Source: Helichrysum umbraculigerum
Taxonomy: Eukaryota > Streptophyta > Magnoliopsida > Asterales > Asteraceae
DNA: 64,000 nucleotides
Direction of reading: 5' to 3'
Assembly (NCBI GenBank): GCA_949592205.1
Contig: CATIUR010000001.1
Span: 72,149,559-72,213,558 of the forward strand
Shown here: piece by piece, positions 12,235 to 23,115 of the stretch
Position numbering within the stretch: the first letter of the stretch is position 1
How the letters are laid out: each line of letters starts with the position of its first letter
The notes under the pieces: generated by a model
Databases searched by the model: none
Told to the model about the DNA's origin: nothing
Seen by the model: the letters and a program-made list of their open reading frames with translations, nothing else
Made by a program: the position numbers and the translations under genes

Positions 12235-12418
12235 TAAGTGCCCCTACTTCTTTTTTTTTTAGAATGACAAACCTACAATCTAACACACGATTATCTACAA
12301 CCATCACGAATATTTACAACTCACTACCTCAAGTGAGACTTGAACCCTCAACTTTTAGGTTGAAGGGTCCCGTTCATACCGCTAGGCTAAGAGCCCTTTG
12401 GTAAGTGCCCCTACTTCT
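12235..12418 (-). mobile_element. tRNA-derived SINE, minus strand, with 17-bp TSD
   Basis: The insert 12252-12401 (150 bp) reads on the minus strand as a tRNA-like head with an A-box region TTAGCCTAGCGG and a B-box GGTTCAAGTC, then a unique body, and ends in about 10 A residues (T run at 12252-12261). The 17-bp duplication TAAGTGCCCCTACTTCT flanks it perfectly at 12235-12251 and 12402-12418. Its body differs from the SINE at 1936-2090, so it is another family. Confidence 0.92.
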
Positions 12419-12776
12419 GAAGCTGCATGGCGATAATCAAATGGATTTGCGTGTGAATATCAATATGTTTAATCGTTTGCGTCACCGATAAATATGGACG
12501 GAGAAAGAAGGTTACATTCACAATTCAAAGTTTTACAAGAAAAATTTTAACTAATATATATTTTTAAAAGGAAATGAAAAATAGAAAAAAATATAATTTT
12601 ATAAATTTAGAAGAAATTTTAAAAAGAAGGGTAGTTCCGTCAATTTAGCATTCTCTTAGAATACACGTACGACTTACCTCCACATACCTTGCCAGTAGCT
12701 GGTTGTTGTTTTCTTTCCGTCATTTTAGATGGTGAACGAATGAACTTGCGAAAAGAAACACAATTTTGGGGACGAG
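12419..12776. other. Intergenic, nothing recognised
   Basis: About 360 bp of AT-rich sequence without coding or repeat signal that I can support. Confidence 0.5.
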
Positions 12777-13027
12777 TAGAGCTGCAAACTAGCCGAGCCG
12801 AGCCGAGCCCGAGCTCGACTAGGATCAAACTCGGCTCCTCTAAAATTTAAAGGGCTCGAGCTCGGCTCATCTTGAGTTTAATATACAAAGCTCGAGCTCG
12901 TTTGTTAAATAAGCTACAAAATATGTTCAAGCTCCAGGTTAAGCTCGTTTAAGCTTGGCTCGAATCGAGCTTTTAACGAGTCAAATTCGAGTAGCTCGCG
13001 AGCTAGCTTGACTCATACACAACCCAT
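12777..13027. mobile_element. GCTCGAGC-type MITE, intergenic copy
   Basis: Begins TAGAGCTGCAAACTAG and ends near CACAACCCATA, with loosely inverted ends. The interior has GCCGAG runs and GCTCGAGCTCG palindromes, as in the intron copy at 11097-11376. No transposase and no clear target duplication. Confidence 0.55.
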
Positions 13028-14385
13028 AATTAACTTTATAAGGATTAAAATTTGCAAAACTGGATAAAAAAAGGGGACGAAACTGTAATATATATTCGTT
13101 ATTGCAAAGTGGGCGTGGGCAACAAGTAACAATTAACTAACAATTAACAAATTAACAGTTGTAAAAGACCTAAAAATGGCGTTTTATTTGTTGCAATTCT
13201 ACAACACTACTCACTCAACAACCTTCCGTTACTTACTGCTACCATCATTCGTCTTCATGTATGTTTTCTTTCATCATCTTTTTCACACAAACAAAAATCA
13301 CCATTTTTACACATTCTTAAAATGTATGTTTGGTAACAATTTTCTTTCCCTTTTTAGCTTCCGTTCTGAATGTTAACATTGGATCCATAACAAATAATGG
13401 AATTCTGTTGTAAATTTGTTTCCTTTATGAACGTCTCACAATGTGAATCTTTGATTTGATTCCTTAACATAATTATAGATAGTTATTTTTTATAATAAAT
13501 GTGCTTCCTATTTAATCATGATCAGTTTCATTGTATTGGCCCTCCAAGTGTTTGTATTATTGCCTGACCGAAGAATTTAAGCTTATATTATTTATTTGTT
13601 TTTGTGTGTGTGGCAGGGCATTGTGAAGTGAAGGTTCTTCTTTCTGGCTTTTAAGGTAAGGTGATGTAAATATATGTGATAATTTGTGTAAAACATATGA
13701 TCCTGGATTTATTGTATTCAACACTAATTCACCAGATTCCATTTATTAATTGTATTGTATCATGTAAATTAGAAGACACTCGATCTTGGCTGCGTATAAG
13801 ACGAGTTAATTTGGACAATGTAATAAAAAAACAGCCCAAATTAGTGGGAGATTCAAGGCCCTTTTTAACTATCAGATTGTTTCTAGATCCCTTTGTAATT
13901 TATTTGTTTTGATATGTAGAGAATACATGCAGGAGCCAGGAGCAATAGAGTTATTCCTTTGTGACCGAAAGGAGTAGTCTCTTTGCATAATGCAAGTGAA
14001 AGATTGCATTAGAAATATTATATGAGTCTCCCTTTTTGAGTCTTGCAAAAACCAGGGTGGCAAGCTTTAGACCTCAACTAGATTTCAAAAATTCAATATA
14101 AAAAATCTTGAAGCTACCATCAATTGATGAACAAATCTATGTTAACTTTTGTTTGGTTTTAGTATGCTGTAATTTACCATATGTTTTTTGGACTGGTTCT
14201 GAGGTGGTATAAAATTTGTCTTTACTTTTGGTTTTTTCTTTCAAACCCTGATGTTTGTTTCCTATATAATGTTTTCTTTTCACAGCCATTGTACTGTCAT
14301 TGTATGCAAACTTATATATATCTTACTGTTTTTCCAATAAAATTCAGAATTATCATCTTGCACTTTGAAAAGTGGTTCGGTTGCA
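13028..14385 (+). other. Upstream region and likely 5' UTR intron of the NDA gene
   Basis: A splice donor-like TTAAG|GTAAGG at 13655/13656 and an acceptor-like AATTCAG at 14341-14347, 39 bp before the NDA ATG, suggest a 5' UTR intron of about 690 bp. The short open frames here do not look like conserved proteins. Confidence 0.4.
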
Positions 14386-17300
14386 ATGGCTTTGGCAAGA
14401 GTTTCAAGAAACTGGAAACGTTCATCAGGAACAGGGGCCATTAACCGCTACATCACAAACAAAGATACACCTTCTTACAACAATGCTGAAACGGTTGCCA
14501 AGATGGTTTACCTACAAAGCTTAACAAAAGTCGATCATATGAATTTTGATAGCAGGGGAACACAGGCAGTTCAAGGATACAGATTTGCTCATGCAGAGAG
14601 AGTACATGAGGATTGTTCTGATTCTAAATCTGATAATGTGCGATACGGTAGTCTTGAAGCAACGAAACCAGGTGATAAGCCTAGAGTTGTTGTTCTTGGT
14701 ACTGGTTGGGCAGCATGTAGATTCCTTAAAGGAATTGATACTACAGTATACGATGTTGTTTGTATTTCACCTAGGAATCACATGGTTTTCACACCCTTAC
14801 TGGCATCGACTTGTGTTGGAACTCTTGAATTCCGTTCTGTAGCTGAGCCTGTTGGGCGTGTTCAATCAGCCTTGGCTAAGGATCCAAACTCTTACTTTTA
14901 TCTTGCTTCCTGCACCGACATTGATACAGACAAACATGAAGTAAGAATGTCTTTCAACACATGCACAGATGCAAATGACTGTTTCTGTGTGTTTTTGTGT
15001 TTTTACTTGAAGTGGCAAAGTGGGCGGGTCAGACGGGTTGGTTAACAAGATGTTTGTCATGGGTTGAAAGGAGTTGGGTTGACCCATAACCCCTTTCTCA
15101 CCCAAATTCTTATTAAATTTGAAGTCAAATATGTTTACCATAATTTTGTTATTCAAGGATACAGTTTTGACCTTTATGGCTGTATAACCAAGATGTTGTG
15201 ATTGAACAGGTGCATTGTGAGACAATTAGCAATAACGGGCTCCCTTATGAACCCTATCGTTTTAAAGTTGCTTATGACAAGCTTGTAATCGCTTCTGGAT
15301 CCGAGCCACTTACGTTTGGCATAAAGGGTGTGAAGGAGCATGCGTATTTCCTTCGTGAAGTTAATCATGCTCAAGAAATAAGGAAGAAGCTTCTTTTGAA
15401 CCTGATGCTCTCTGAAACTCCTGGTAACTAGTTTAGTCTTTGCACTATTTCTGCATATTGAGTGTTGATGTCCAATAGAATTTCAACCCATTTACTTATA
15501 AATGGGTTGACTCAAGTTATGTTCTATCATTAGTGGATAAAATGGGTTGAACAAAAAAGTAGCTTATAGTGAATATAATCATATGATTATTGAATTAATA
15601 TAATTTTTTTTACATATATGACATGCTTTTTTTAAGGAAAGGAACTCATAAGCTTTGGACGAAAGTGTACAAAAGTTATGTTTTCACTCTAAGCCACCTG
15701 ACACTCTCCCCCTTTAACCACCTCTAATTTGTAACAAAGACTCGTATGAAATGTATCACTTCTTCAGGCATATCTGAGGAAGAAAAGGAGCAAATGTTGC
15801 ACTGTGTTGTTATTGGAGGAGGCCCGACTGGAGTAGAGTTTAGTGGTGAATTGAGTGATTTCATAGTGAGAGATGTTTATCAACGTTATGCCCATGTTAA
15901 AAACTACGTTTGTGTCACCCTCATTGAGGTAATTGTTATTCTTCTAGCATATACATAAATCCCGGTGTACTATTGTTTATAATATTTCATGCTTTTGCGG
16001 CAGGCGAATGAAATTTTGTCTTCTTTTGATGTTGGGCTTCGTCAATATGCAATGAAACACTTAACAAAGGTATATATGTAATAAGAAGTATTACATGTAT
16101 TACTTTTCTATTCAGTTAGATTTTGAAATGCTTTAATTATGTTTAACGAGATGTCACGTATCAGTATGGTGTACGTCTCGTTCGAGGAGTTGTCAAAGAG
16201 GTGCATCCGAAAAAACTGATCCTTAGTGATGGGAGTGTTGTACCTTATGGACTTCTGGTATGGTCAACTGGAGTTGGTCCCTCTGAGTTTATAAAATCAC
16301 TGAAGCTCCCTAAATCTCCTGGTGGAAGGTAAGCATCCTGCTTGTTTCTGCATTTTGTTTTCCTAATTTAGAGTAAATTGAACCAAGAAAGTGCCCATTG
16401 AGCTTGTTGGAAATGAAAGAATTTAGGCGGGGGTAGGCATTTGAATACACATTAGATGAGTGTGTAAACTGTTTATCTTGTTTGGCTCATTTGACCTGTT
16501 TTATTTTCTTTTAAACATTTTACTCAATTGACATGTTATGAAGCAATGAAACCTTGATTTAACTGTTTTCATATGACGGGTGAAATTCCTAGCTTTGAAT
16601 TTAAGTTTAAAAAGTCTATGTCTGATTATGCAGAATCGGTGTTGATGAATGGTTAAGGGTTCCTTCGGTTGAAGACGTATTTGCACTTGGAGATTGTGCT
16701 GGTTTTCTTGAACAGACAGGAAGACAAGTTCTTCCTGCTCTAGCTCAGGTTTGTTTTGTCAGTACAGGGTTTGACTTTTGAAAGTCTAATGCACCATTAT
16801 TTGACTCGTGATGCATGCCTAATGTGAAACAGGTTGCTGAAAGAGAGGGAAAGTATCTCGTGGAGCTGTTCAATAAAAAGATTTCGAAGCAAAATGCAGG
16901 AAAGGCTCGTTCTGCAAAGGATGTTGCCCTTGGAGATCCTTTTGTCTACAAGCATCTTGGAAGCATGGCATCAGTTGGACGCTATAAGGCTCTAGTTGAC
17001 CTTACTCAGTCAAAGGTAATATCACTTTTGGTAATCCTAATAGAATTGGGTGACTTGCGAATTGGATGAAATGGGTTTAGATTGAAACGGGAGGGGCCAG
17101 GTTGGGTTGATCCCCCAACCCCTTTTGTCCATTTTTTTTGTAAATATATTTACAAAAACAATATTATTGGAATGATGATCTAAATCTTTAAATAGATTGA
17201 TATGCACATTTAAAATAGATGTGTGGTAACTTTTATCCTGTCTAACCCATTTCCATTGACTAAACAATGTTATTTAACGCGTTTGAAAGATAATACAACA

Positions 17301-17634
17301 CAAATTAACTACATGAGTAAATGGTTTAATCTACTAACACAAACATCAGTACAACATTTTCTCAATTTTTGCCTATTTGTATTCCTCTACATCTATGCGG
17401 CATATAGTAGTTTTTGAAAAAGAAAACTTAAGTCATGTTCTTGATATTTCAACTATAACGACCATCATCTTGCAACAGGATCTTAAGGGAGTCTCCATGG
17501 CAGGGTTCGTGAGCTGGCTAATATGGCGCTCTGCTTATTTGACTCGTGTGTTGAGTTGGAGGAACAGGTTATATGTCATGATTAACTGGGCAACGACACT
17601 CATCTTTGGAAGAGATAACACAAGAATTGGTTGA
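14386..17634 (+). CDS. NDA: Internal alternative NAD(P)H-ubiquinone oxidoreductase, NDA type
   Basis: A type II NAD(P)H dehydrogenase: it passes electrons from matrix NAD(P)H to ubiquinone without pumping protons, on the inner face of the inner mitochondrial membrane. Eight exons join in frame: 14386-14940, 15210-15423, 15768-15928, 16004-16069, 16165-16328, 16634-16748, 16833-17015, 17479-17634; 1614 nt, 537 aa. An Arg/Ser-rich start (MALARVSRNWKRSSG) fits a mitochondrial presequence. The first dinucleotide fold is VVVLGTGWAACRFLKG and the second is CVVIGGGPTGVEFSGEL; family blocks SPRNHMVFTPLLASTCVGT, GVGPS and AVAEREGKYL-like AQVAEREGKYL follow. There is no EF-hand insert between the blocks, which separates it from NDB proteins. 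I chose the ATG at 14388 side (14386) because upstream in-frame codons lack another Met. The C-terminus ends NTRIG instead of the SRI tail known from Arabidopsis NDA proteins. Confidence 0.94.
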
Positions 17635-18170
17635 ATCATTCATTTAGCCACGTACGTTTAGTCTTCATTGACTTCAGAGTTATTAATTTTGTTACTTGTG
17701 TTGTAGTATGATCATAACCCTTTACTATCCATTTTTTATGATGACGTTTTGAATCATATAGAATTGTAACCTGTTATTTCGCTAGAAAGCTCTTTTAAAT
17801 AATAAAAACTTGCTTCCCCGTTGCAAGTCGCATTTTTGCATTCTTGATTTTTTTGCTCTAAAATTTGTTATCTCATTCGTTTCCACTAAAAAATAACTCG
17901 AGAATGCAACGTATAATATCATCAATCATAATTTATTTATATATTAGAAAAACTTGTGACAATTCAGAAAACTCAAACCAATTAGATTATACATACTCAA
18001 AATTTGCAGTAACATATCTCTTTAATTTATCATCTCATAATATCGAGTATTACTCTAGCTCTACCACATTAATCAAGCTCACTCTCACACTACTTCCTCT
18101 TTATAAAAAAACTACGAGAAAGCGGGATAGTACATTATTAACCAAAAAGATCAACGTCTGAAATTATTGT
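17635..18170. other. Convergent 3' flanks of NDA and the small minus-strand gene
   Basis: About 535 bp between two convergent stop codons. It must hold both 3' UTRs. AATAAA-like signals occur near 17798 (AATAAT/ATAAAA). No further gene is supported. Confidence 0.5.
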
Positions 18171-18338
18171 TCAGGATCGCGCGTTGTTGGAAGAGAACAA
18201 CGAAGCTACCGAGTGAGCTAATACGAATACAATGCCAACCTTCACTTGTCCTCTTTTTGGAATCCTACGACCATTAACCGTTACGGATCGATGAATACTT
18301 CCTGTCTTAATTGCTCCTGATCTTCTAACTCCAGCCAT
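18171..18338 (-). CDS. Small basic protein with one hydrophobic segment, 55 aa
   Basis: An intact ATG-to-TGA frame of 56 codons. The basic N-terminal half includes NGRRIPKRGQVKVGI, and a hydrophobic stretch follows (VGIVFVLAHSVASLF, about residues 34-48), then a short polar tail. The RRIPKRGQVK...LAHSV pattern resembles a short conserved family of plant proteins that I recall only as uncharacterised, so I assign no function. One membrane-associated segment is possible. The gene is intronless and converges on NDA. A TATA box lies about 95 bp upstream. The coding signal rests on the conserved-looking core, the well-placed TATA box and the lack of frame breaks. Confidence 0.65.
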   Translation of the reverse strand: MAGVRRSGAIKTGSIHRSVTVNGRRIPKRGQVKVGIVFVLAHSVASLFSSNNARS

Positions 18339-18430
18339 CTTAAACTGATGAATGTTTTCAGAAAATAATTTGCACTTTGCAGTGGTTGTTACTTGTTAGT
18401 GTTTGTATGTTTGGTATCCATTTAGCAGTA

Positions 18431-18440
18431 GTTTATATAG
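18431..18440 (-). promoter_or_regulatory. TATA box of the 55-aa gene
   Basis: On the minus strand this reads CTATATAAAC, 93-102 bp upstream of the ATG at 18338, a typical plant core promoter spacing. Confidence 0.55.
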
Positions 18441-19618
18441 AGGGAGTGTTTAAAATATGCCCCTGGATTTTGGCTAAATAACATATGTGCCATGTGGTCA
18501 ACAACTTTTTGACTCGGTTTGACCATGACTTTATATTTTTTATTTATTTTCATTCAATAGTTTCACACTACTTTTATTATTTTGTCTTCTACCTGTCACT
18601 GGTCCATTCATGTTAGCTTCAGAAATAAATTACTATTCTTTTTCTAATATCCTCTCCGTCCTAAGTTTATTATTAATGTTTCCGTTTTCGGTATATTTCA
18701 AAATAATTGTTCATTTTCAGGTTTAACCGATCAAAAAGTATATAAGTGGACAATGATAAATTTTCATAGATTAAGAGTACATTACTGTATTTTTATAAAA
18801 TTGCTTGTAAATTTATAGTGGATGAAAAAAAACTAAGACGAGAGGAATTTTTTATGTAAAAAGGGGGGGTATAATGGTGTTTAATTTAACTTATCTAAAA
18901 CAGCTTGTGACATTAAAATAAAAATCACATGGACGAAAGGACCAGTCCTTTTCCTACCCACAGTGATCCTACACACGTGCCTTCACTGGTAGAGTTTATT
19001 TTATACATGTTTATTTCGTTCATACTTATTTGATTTTGTAGTTAATGATGTGACATCATTCATATCTAGAACATGAGCTCACATTCGTGTCAACTACATT
19101 TGATCAATAATTGCTGATGAATGATCGTTCATCCGAAGAGCTCACCTAGTTGAGCTCCACCTCGCATATCATTCGCCGAGCTCTCAGCTCGGCCATACTT
19201 TACGGCGTGCTTATACAAAATCAAAATCTTTCACGACTATACAAAAGAAATATTTATTGAAGTGGTCATATCAGTTCATTATTTTCGTCTGATAATTACT
19301 TAATGTTATTGGCACATATGTACACACAACTTTGTATCCAACCCCCATGGCGGGATCATACAAATATAATATCATTGCTCCACGTAGTACTGGCAACACG
19401 AGCGGGTGGGCGGATTTAGGCAGCCGGGTCATAACGAGCGCGGATCTAAATAGGCGCGAGTCTAAACGGGCGTGGGTTTAAATGGGCAAATTTTGAAAAA
19501 AAATTTAAAAATCTAAGAAAAACCAGACTTATACAATCATTAACACTAGACAACTAGAACATTATTGACCAAGTGACACAACTACTGCAACTCGTACAAA
19601 AGTCACAAAAATTCACTG
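18441..19618. other. Intergenic, repeat-like but unassigned
   Basis: AT-rich sequence. A segment near 19390-19490 has repeated GAGCGCGGATCTAAATAGGC-like phrases, resembling GC-rich plant MITE cores. No gene is supported. Confidence 0.45.
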
Positions 19619-20112
19619 ATATGTCGATAATTTAGACGCTCCCAATCAACTTTGGCACTTAATGTTTTATTACAAACGGTACAAATTGCCATTTTAGTCT
19701 TATCAGCCTTAAATGACTTGTCAGAAGGGTTTACTGTATCTTTATGTAGTACTAAACTTTACACATGTTACTATTGTATGAGTCAAATTTAGAAAACTTC
19801 TATTGTATGTATTGAAATTGTAAATATCGTGTATTGTATGTATGTAAACTTTTCTTTTTGGGTAAGGTCAAAATATGAAAGTTTCTTTTTTTGACCTTAC
19901 CCAAATTTACAATTTTAATACATACAATAAAACAAATAAAAGTATGTCTCATACAATAGTAAAAAACGTAAAGTTTAACACATAACGAAACAATAAACCA
20001 TTGTCAAAAATACTTCCATACATCCGAATGCTCTTTGTTTGAGGTTGATGGACAAACATCATCTTCATTTTCCTCTTCATTTTCCTCGTCGGTACTTTGT
20101 TATCCTGACATA
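19619..20112 (-). pseudogene. hAT-type transposase N-terminus with BED zinc finger, decayed
   Basis: On the minus strand, 20112 to about 20033 encodes an acidic stretch (STDEENEEENEDDVCPST) and 19740 to 19619 encodes a BED-finger-like stretch, ADKTKMAICTVCNKTLSAK, with its first CxxC pair. hAT transposases start with such a finger, which binds the element's ends. The two parts are separated by the foldback MITE at 19753-19977. The rest of the transposase is missing. Confidence 0.6.
19753..19977. mobile_element. Foldback MITE inserted in hAT remnant
   Basis: A near-complete inverted repeat of 225 bp. The arms share TAAACTTTAC, TTACTATTGTATGAG and TATTGTATGTATT, and the centre has GGGTAAGGTCAAAA facing TTTTTTGACCTTACCC. 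The whole unit can fold into one long hairpin. It interrupts the hAT-like coding remnant. Confidence 0.8.
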
Positions 20113-20209
20113 TTTTCCAACTATTTATCTATCTACAAAAGAATATTAGTAGGTATTAAGACAAATAACAACATTAGTTCTCAACATCTATGCAACGAAT
20201 GATGACCTG
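20113..20209. other. Short spacer
   Basis: No recognisable feature between the hAT and LINE remnants. Confidence 0.4.
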
Positions 20210-20850
20210 GTCTCATAAGTAATCTGTGTAATGCGTTAAACTTCTGGAGACACCCCGAAAGAATTGAGCACATGCTTTTCGAGTGTCCTTGGACGAAAAC
20301 AATTTTGTAGTCCAGATTCCGAATCAGCTGATCATGTGCTCGTTTCTTGCCCGATTACTCGTCTTTTATGGTTGAAGTGTTGTAGTTGGTAGAAGATTCT
20401 CGCACCAAATGCAACTTCTGTTAAGAAGCTTCTTTCATATTTTATTGATGGCTCGCAACACAATAGCAAACACAAGGCTTTTCTTGGTGTGTGTGTGTGT
20501 GTATGTGTTACATGTTGATTTGGTTAATTTGATGCTGGAGGAATCACATTCTTCATCCTAAGGTTGATGAAGTTGAAGGTTTGCGAGCTTTGGACAATTT
20601 CCCCGGGCCTCAAATTATCTCACGTGGATAGATTTCATCGAGCAGCAATATGAAGGATTTGGCTTGGAGTCTTTAATCCAACTGAAATTTTTGGTCCTTA
20701 TCAAGTAGGTTTTTTTTCTTTGGGTTGTAGTTGTTTGCATGTGTAATTTGGTTTTCTATCCTCCTCCTTGAAGACCATTCTTTTGTATCGGGTTGCTTTT
20801 CATTTTTTGTTAATAATATCTTGATTTAAAAAATAAAAAACAATAACGAG
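20210..20850 (+). pseudogene. Non-LTR retrotransposon (LINE) 3' remnant
   Basis: Translated segments match the zinc-binding end of plant LINE reverse transcriptases: RIEHMLFECPWTKT near 20255-20300, and about 30 bp later a second such segment, SESADHVLVSCPITRLLW. Two partial copies of the same domain appear fused. Stops interrupt the frame. The tail at about 20760-20850 has a T/G-rich stretch, CTTGATTTAAAAAATAAAAAA, typical of LINE 3' ends. Confidence 0.7.
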
Positions 20851-20901
20851 CTATTATATATTTATATGCCCCTCGCATTGTGAGGGGATCATATAAGTAT
20901 A

Positions 20902-21250
20902 CAATACAAGAAAACTGTCAATTGCCTACGGTCAAATTTATGGGAAATCCGTGGGTAAACGCGGTTACCTACAGATTTCCCACGGATTTAGTCCGAAGCT
21001 AATATGGGCCTGGGTAATTTTGATTCCATGGGTAATCCGTAGGAACTAATGGTTTCCAACGGAATTGTTCATGGATAATTTGTGGGAAAATTGTATCAAA
21101 TCTTTTAAAATATTCCGTGGGTAATTTGAACATTTCCTACCAATCTCCCATAAACCATATTTCCCACGGTCTTCCCACGTAATACATTTCCCACGATTTT
21201 CCCACGTAATACATTTCCCGCACGTTTCCCATAAATTTCTTACGGAATAT
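20902..21250. repeat. CACTA left end and subterminal repeats
   Basis: A degenerate CACTA terminus is followed by at least eight variants of TTCCCACGGAT or its complement in both orientations. This is the subterminal transposase-binding architecture of the superfamily. Confidence 0.75.
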
Positions 21251-21410
21251 AACCGCCACAACAAATATTCATATTGTTTCGATGGTTCATTTATATAACA
21301 TCAAAATAACTAGAAGATCTAAATATATAACAAATATGTAGAATTCAATAAGTATCGAATACAATAGAGTTAAGCTTAACATCGTATCTGTTGTTAAAAT
21401 TACATGGATA

Positions 21411-21530
21411 CTAAACCGTGGTAAGAACTTCTCTTTCCAAGCCCTTATTAAAGCTGCTATCCATTCCTTTAAAATCTGCTTCTATCGCATGATCATACTC
21501 TTGGCATTCAGCAAGCTTGTCCTTCAACCA
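21411..21530 (-). pseudogene. Possible terminal exon of a CACTA-associated protein
   Basis: The minus strand encodes WLKDKLAECQEYDHAIEADF, then KGMDSSFNKGLEREV and a stop. It is a charged, helix-prone stretch just inside the CACTA left end, where the last exon of the second CACTA ORF would be expected. No other exon was recognised, so this is weak. Confidence 0.3.
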
Positions 21531-21639
21531 TTGTACATACAAAGTGAAACACGACACATAGATAATCAATACATACTGATTATAATATAGCAAATTAAAC
21601 TTAATGTTTGTTCAATAAAATTAACCTTAATGTGATACA

Positions 21640-21875
21640 AAGTGACAAACAGGCTAACCCGACCAAACAGTCCCAACCCTATATGTACACACACACACAA
21701 CATACCCCGATAACAACATCCCAACCCAACACACCAGTAGCCCAACCCGACCCAGCAGCCCCAAACCCATATAGACACGCACAAATTGCCCAACCCGACA
21801 ACAACAGCCTAACCCGAAACACAAACAACCCAATCCGACGCAGCTGCCCAAAAAGCTACATATACGTACATAATG

Positions 21876-21945
<70 letters not shown>

Positions 21946-21960
21946 AATACACACACTAAA
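21640..21960. repeat. CCCAACCCGAC-type repeat plus (TA)n and (CA)n
   Basis: 21655-21850 is a C-rich low-complexity field of CCCAACCCGA-like units. (AT)n follows at 21880-21929 and (AC)n at about 21929-21945. Open frames here are composition artefacts. Confidence 0.85.
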
Positions 21961-23087
21961 CATAGCTAATCAAAGAAGTTAAAAGAAACTATAGAATCTC
22001 TTAACCTTTCATATTTGAGCTCATGTGTTCATATGAGCTACAAATTAGAAAATCCATTTATTAGTAAACAACTAAGAGGCAACAAAGCGGTTGTGAGAGT
22101 TTTCTTGTTATTTACCTCTTGAAAATAGAAAACTCAACTAACCATCAAGAGTTCAAAAATATGCACAAATGTAAAACTTTAAGACTCATGTAAAATCCAA
22201 AAACCAAAGGAAATGAATGAAATTGTAGGATAACTCACCATCTTGATATACTCAGTAAGTGAAATTTGAATCCACTTGGCATTAACTACCCGCATTCAAC
22301 GAGATGTGCAACAAATTATCTGCGAATGGAACTTCTTAAACAAAATTAAACACCACAATATAACAACTAAAAGAAAACAGAGCTTCTCAAACCTTAATAA
22401 AATTTCAAACTCAAACTAGCCATGTCCTGTGTCCACATTATCAACATCACAAATTAGCTAAACATCTTCCATATTTGGTCTTTGTTATAAGCTGAATCCA
22501 GTTTTATTCTTTAGGTTAAAAAAACATAAATAAAAAGGATAAAGCTTTTACAGTTCTTCAAAAGCTTTATTAATATGACTTTAGGTTTATACAATTAATC
22601 TAATTTATAAACATACATATAAACACGAGTTAATTCATGATATAACATAAACTACAAACTAACCTTACTGAATAAGTAAATAATAATAATAATAAAAATG
22701 AAATAGAATAACAAGTTACGATGGTAAAACCCTAGATTGCGGTGGTTATCGAATTGCTTTGACGGCGGTGGTATGGGGCTTCGATGGCGGTGGTGGTGCA
22801 GTGCTTCATGACGGTGGTGATGTTTGTAGTAGTTGAGATTGTAGACATATTATCTTTAGCAAGCAAGAAGAATCCTCTCATTTGACCAACTGCGATTGAA
22901 ATCGCCAAGATGAGAGTGAGTGTGGGTGATGAGATTGTGAGTGAGAGTTAGGATTTTGAAAAAATTGGGGCTGGTCAATTTTAGGGCAAAAAGGAGGGCG
23001 GGAGAATTTGGGGGAAGGGGAAATGTTTGTATAAAGAGGTGGTGAGATAATTGGGGGTAATTATATATATCTTCATTTTAAGTTATT
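21961..23087. other. CACTA interior, non-coding as far as seen
   Basis: AT-rich sequence between the microsatellite and the Helitron. At 22735-22820 there is a GGCGGTGGT-rich stretch (a simple GGN repeat). No supportable gene. Confidence 0.4.
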
Positions 23088-23099
23088 ACCAGATTATAG

Positions 23100-23115
23100 C
23101 CCGCGGCTTCGCTGG
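23100..23115 (-). other. Helitron 3' hairpin
   Basis: CCAGCG-AAGC-CGCGGG on the minus strand pairs with one A/G mismatch and lies 12 bases upstream of the terminal CTGGT, the usual place of the Helitron termination hairpin. Confidence 0.6.

Noticed and set aside
12360..12401. Possible tRNA gene
   Set aside because: A and B boxes are present but the body is too long and ends in an A tail with a target duplication: it is a SINE.
14181..14444. 87-codon frame upstream of NDA
   Set aside because: Overlaps the NDA start in another frame and lies in the likely 5' UTR intron; no protein-like features.
21608..21982. Open frames of 100-124 codons on both strands
   Set aside because: Encoded by a C-rich repeat and a TA/CA microsatellite; composition artefacts.
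22735..22820. Gly-rich protein exon
   Set aside because: Only a short GGCGGTGGT simple repeat; no frame with start, splice sites or family match.
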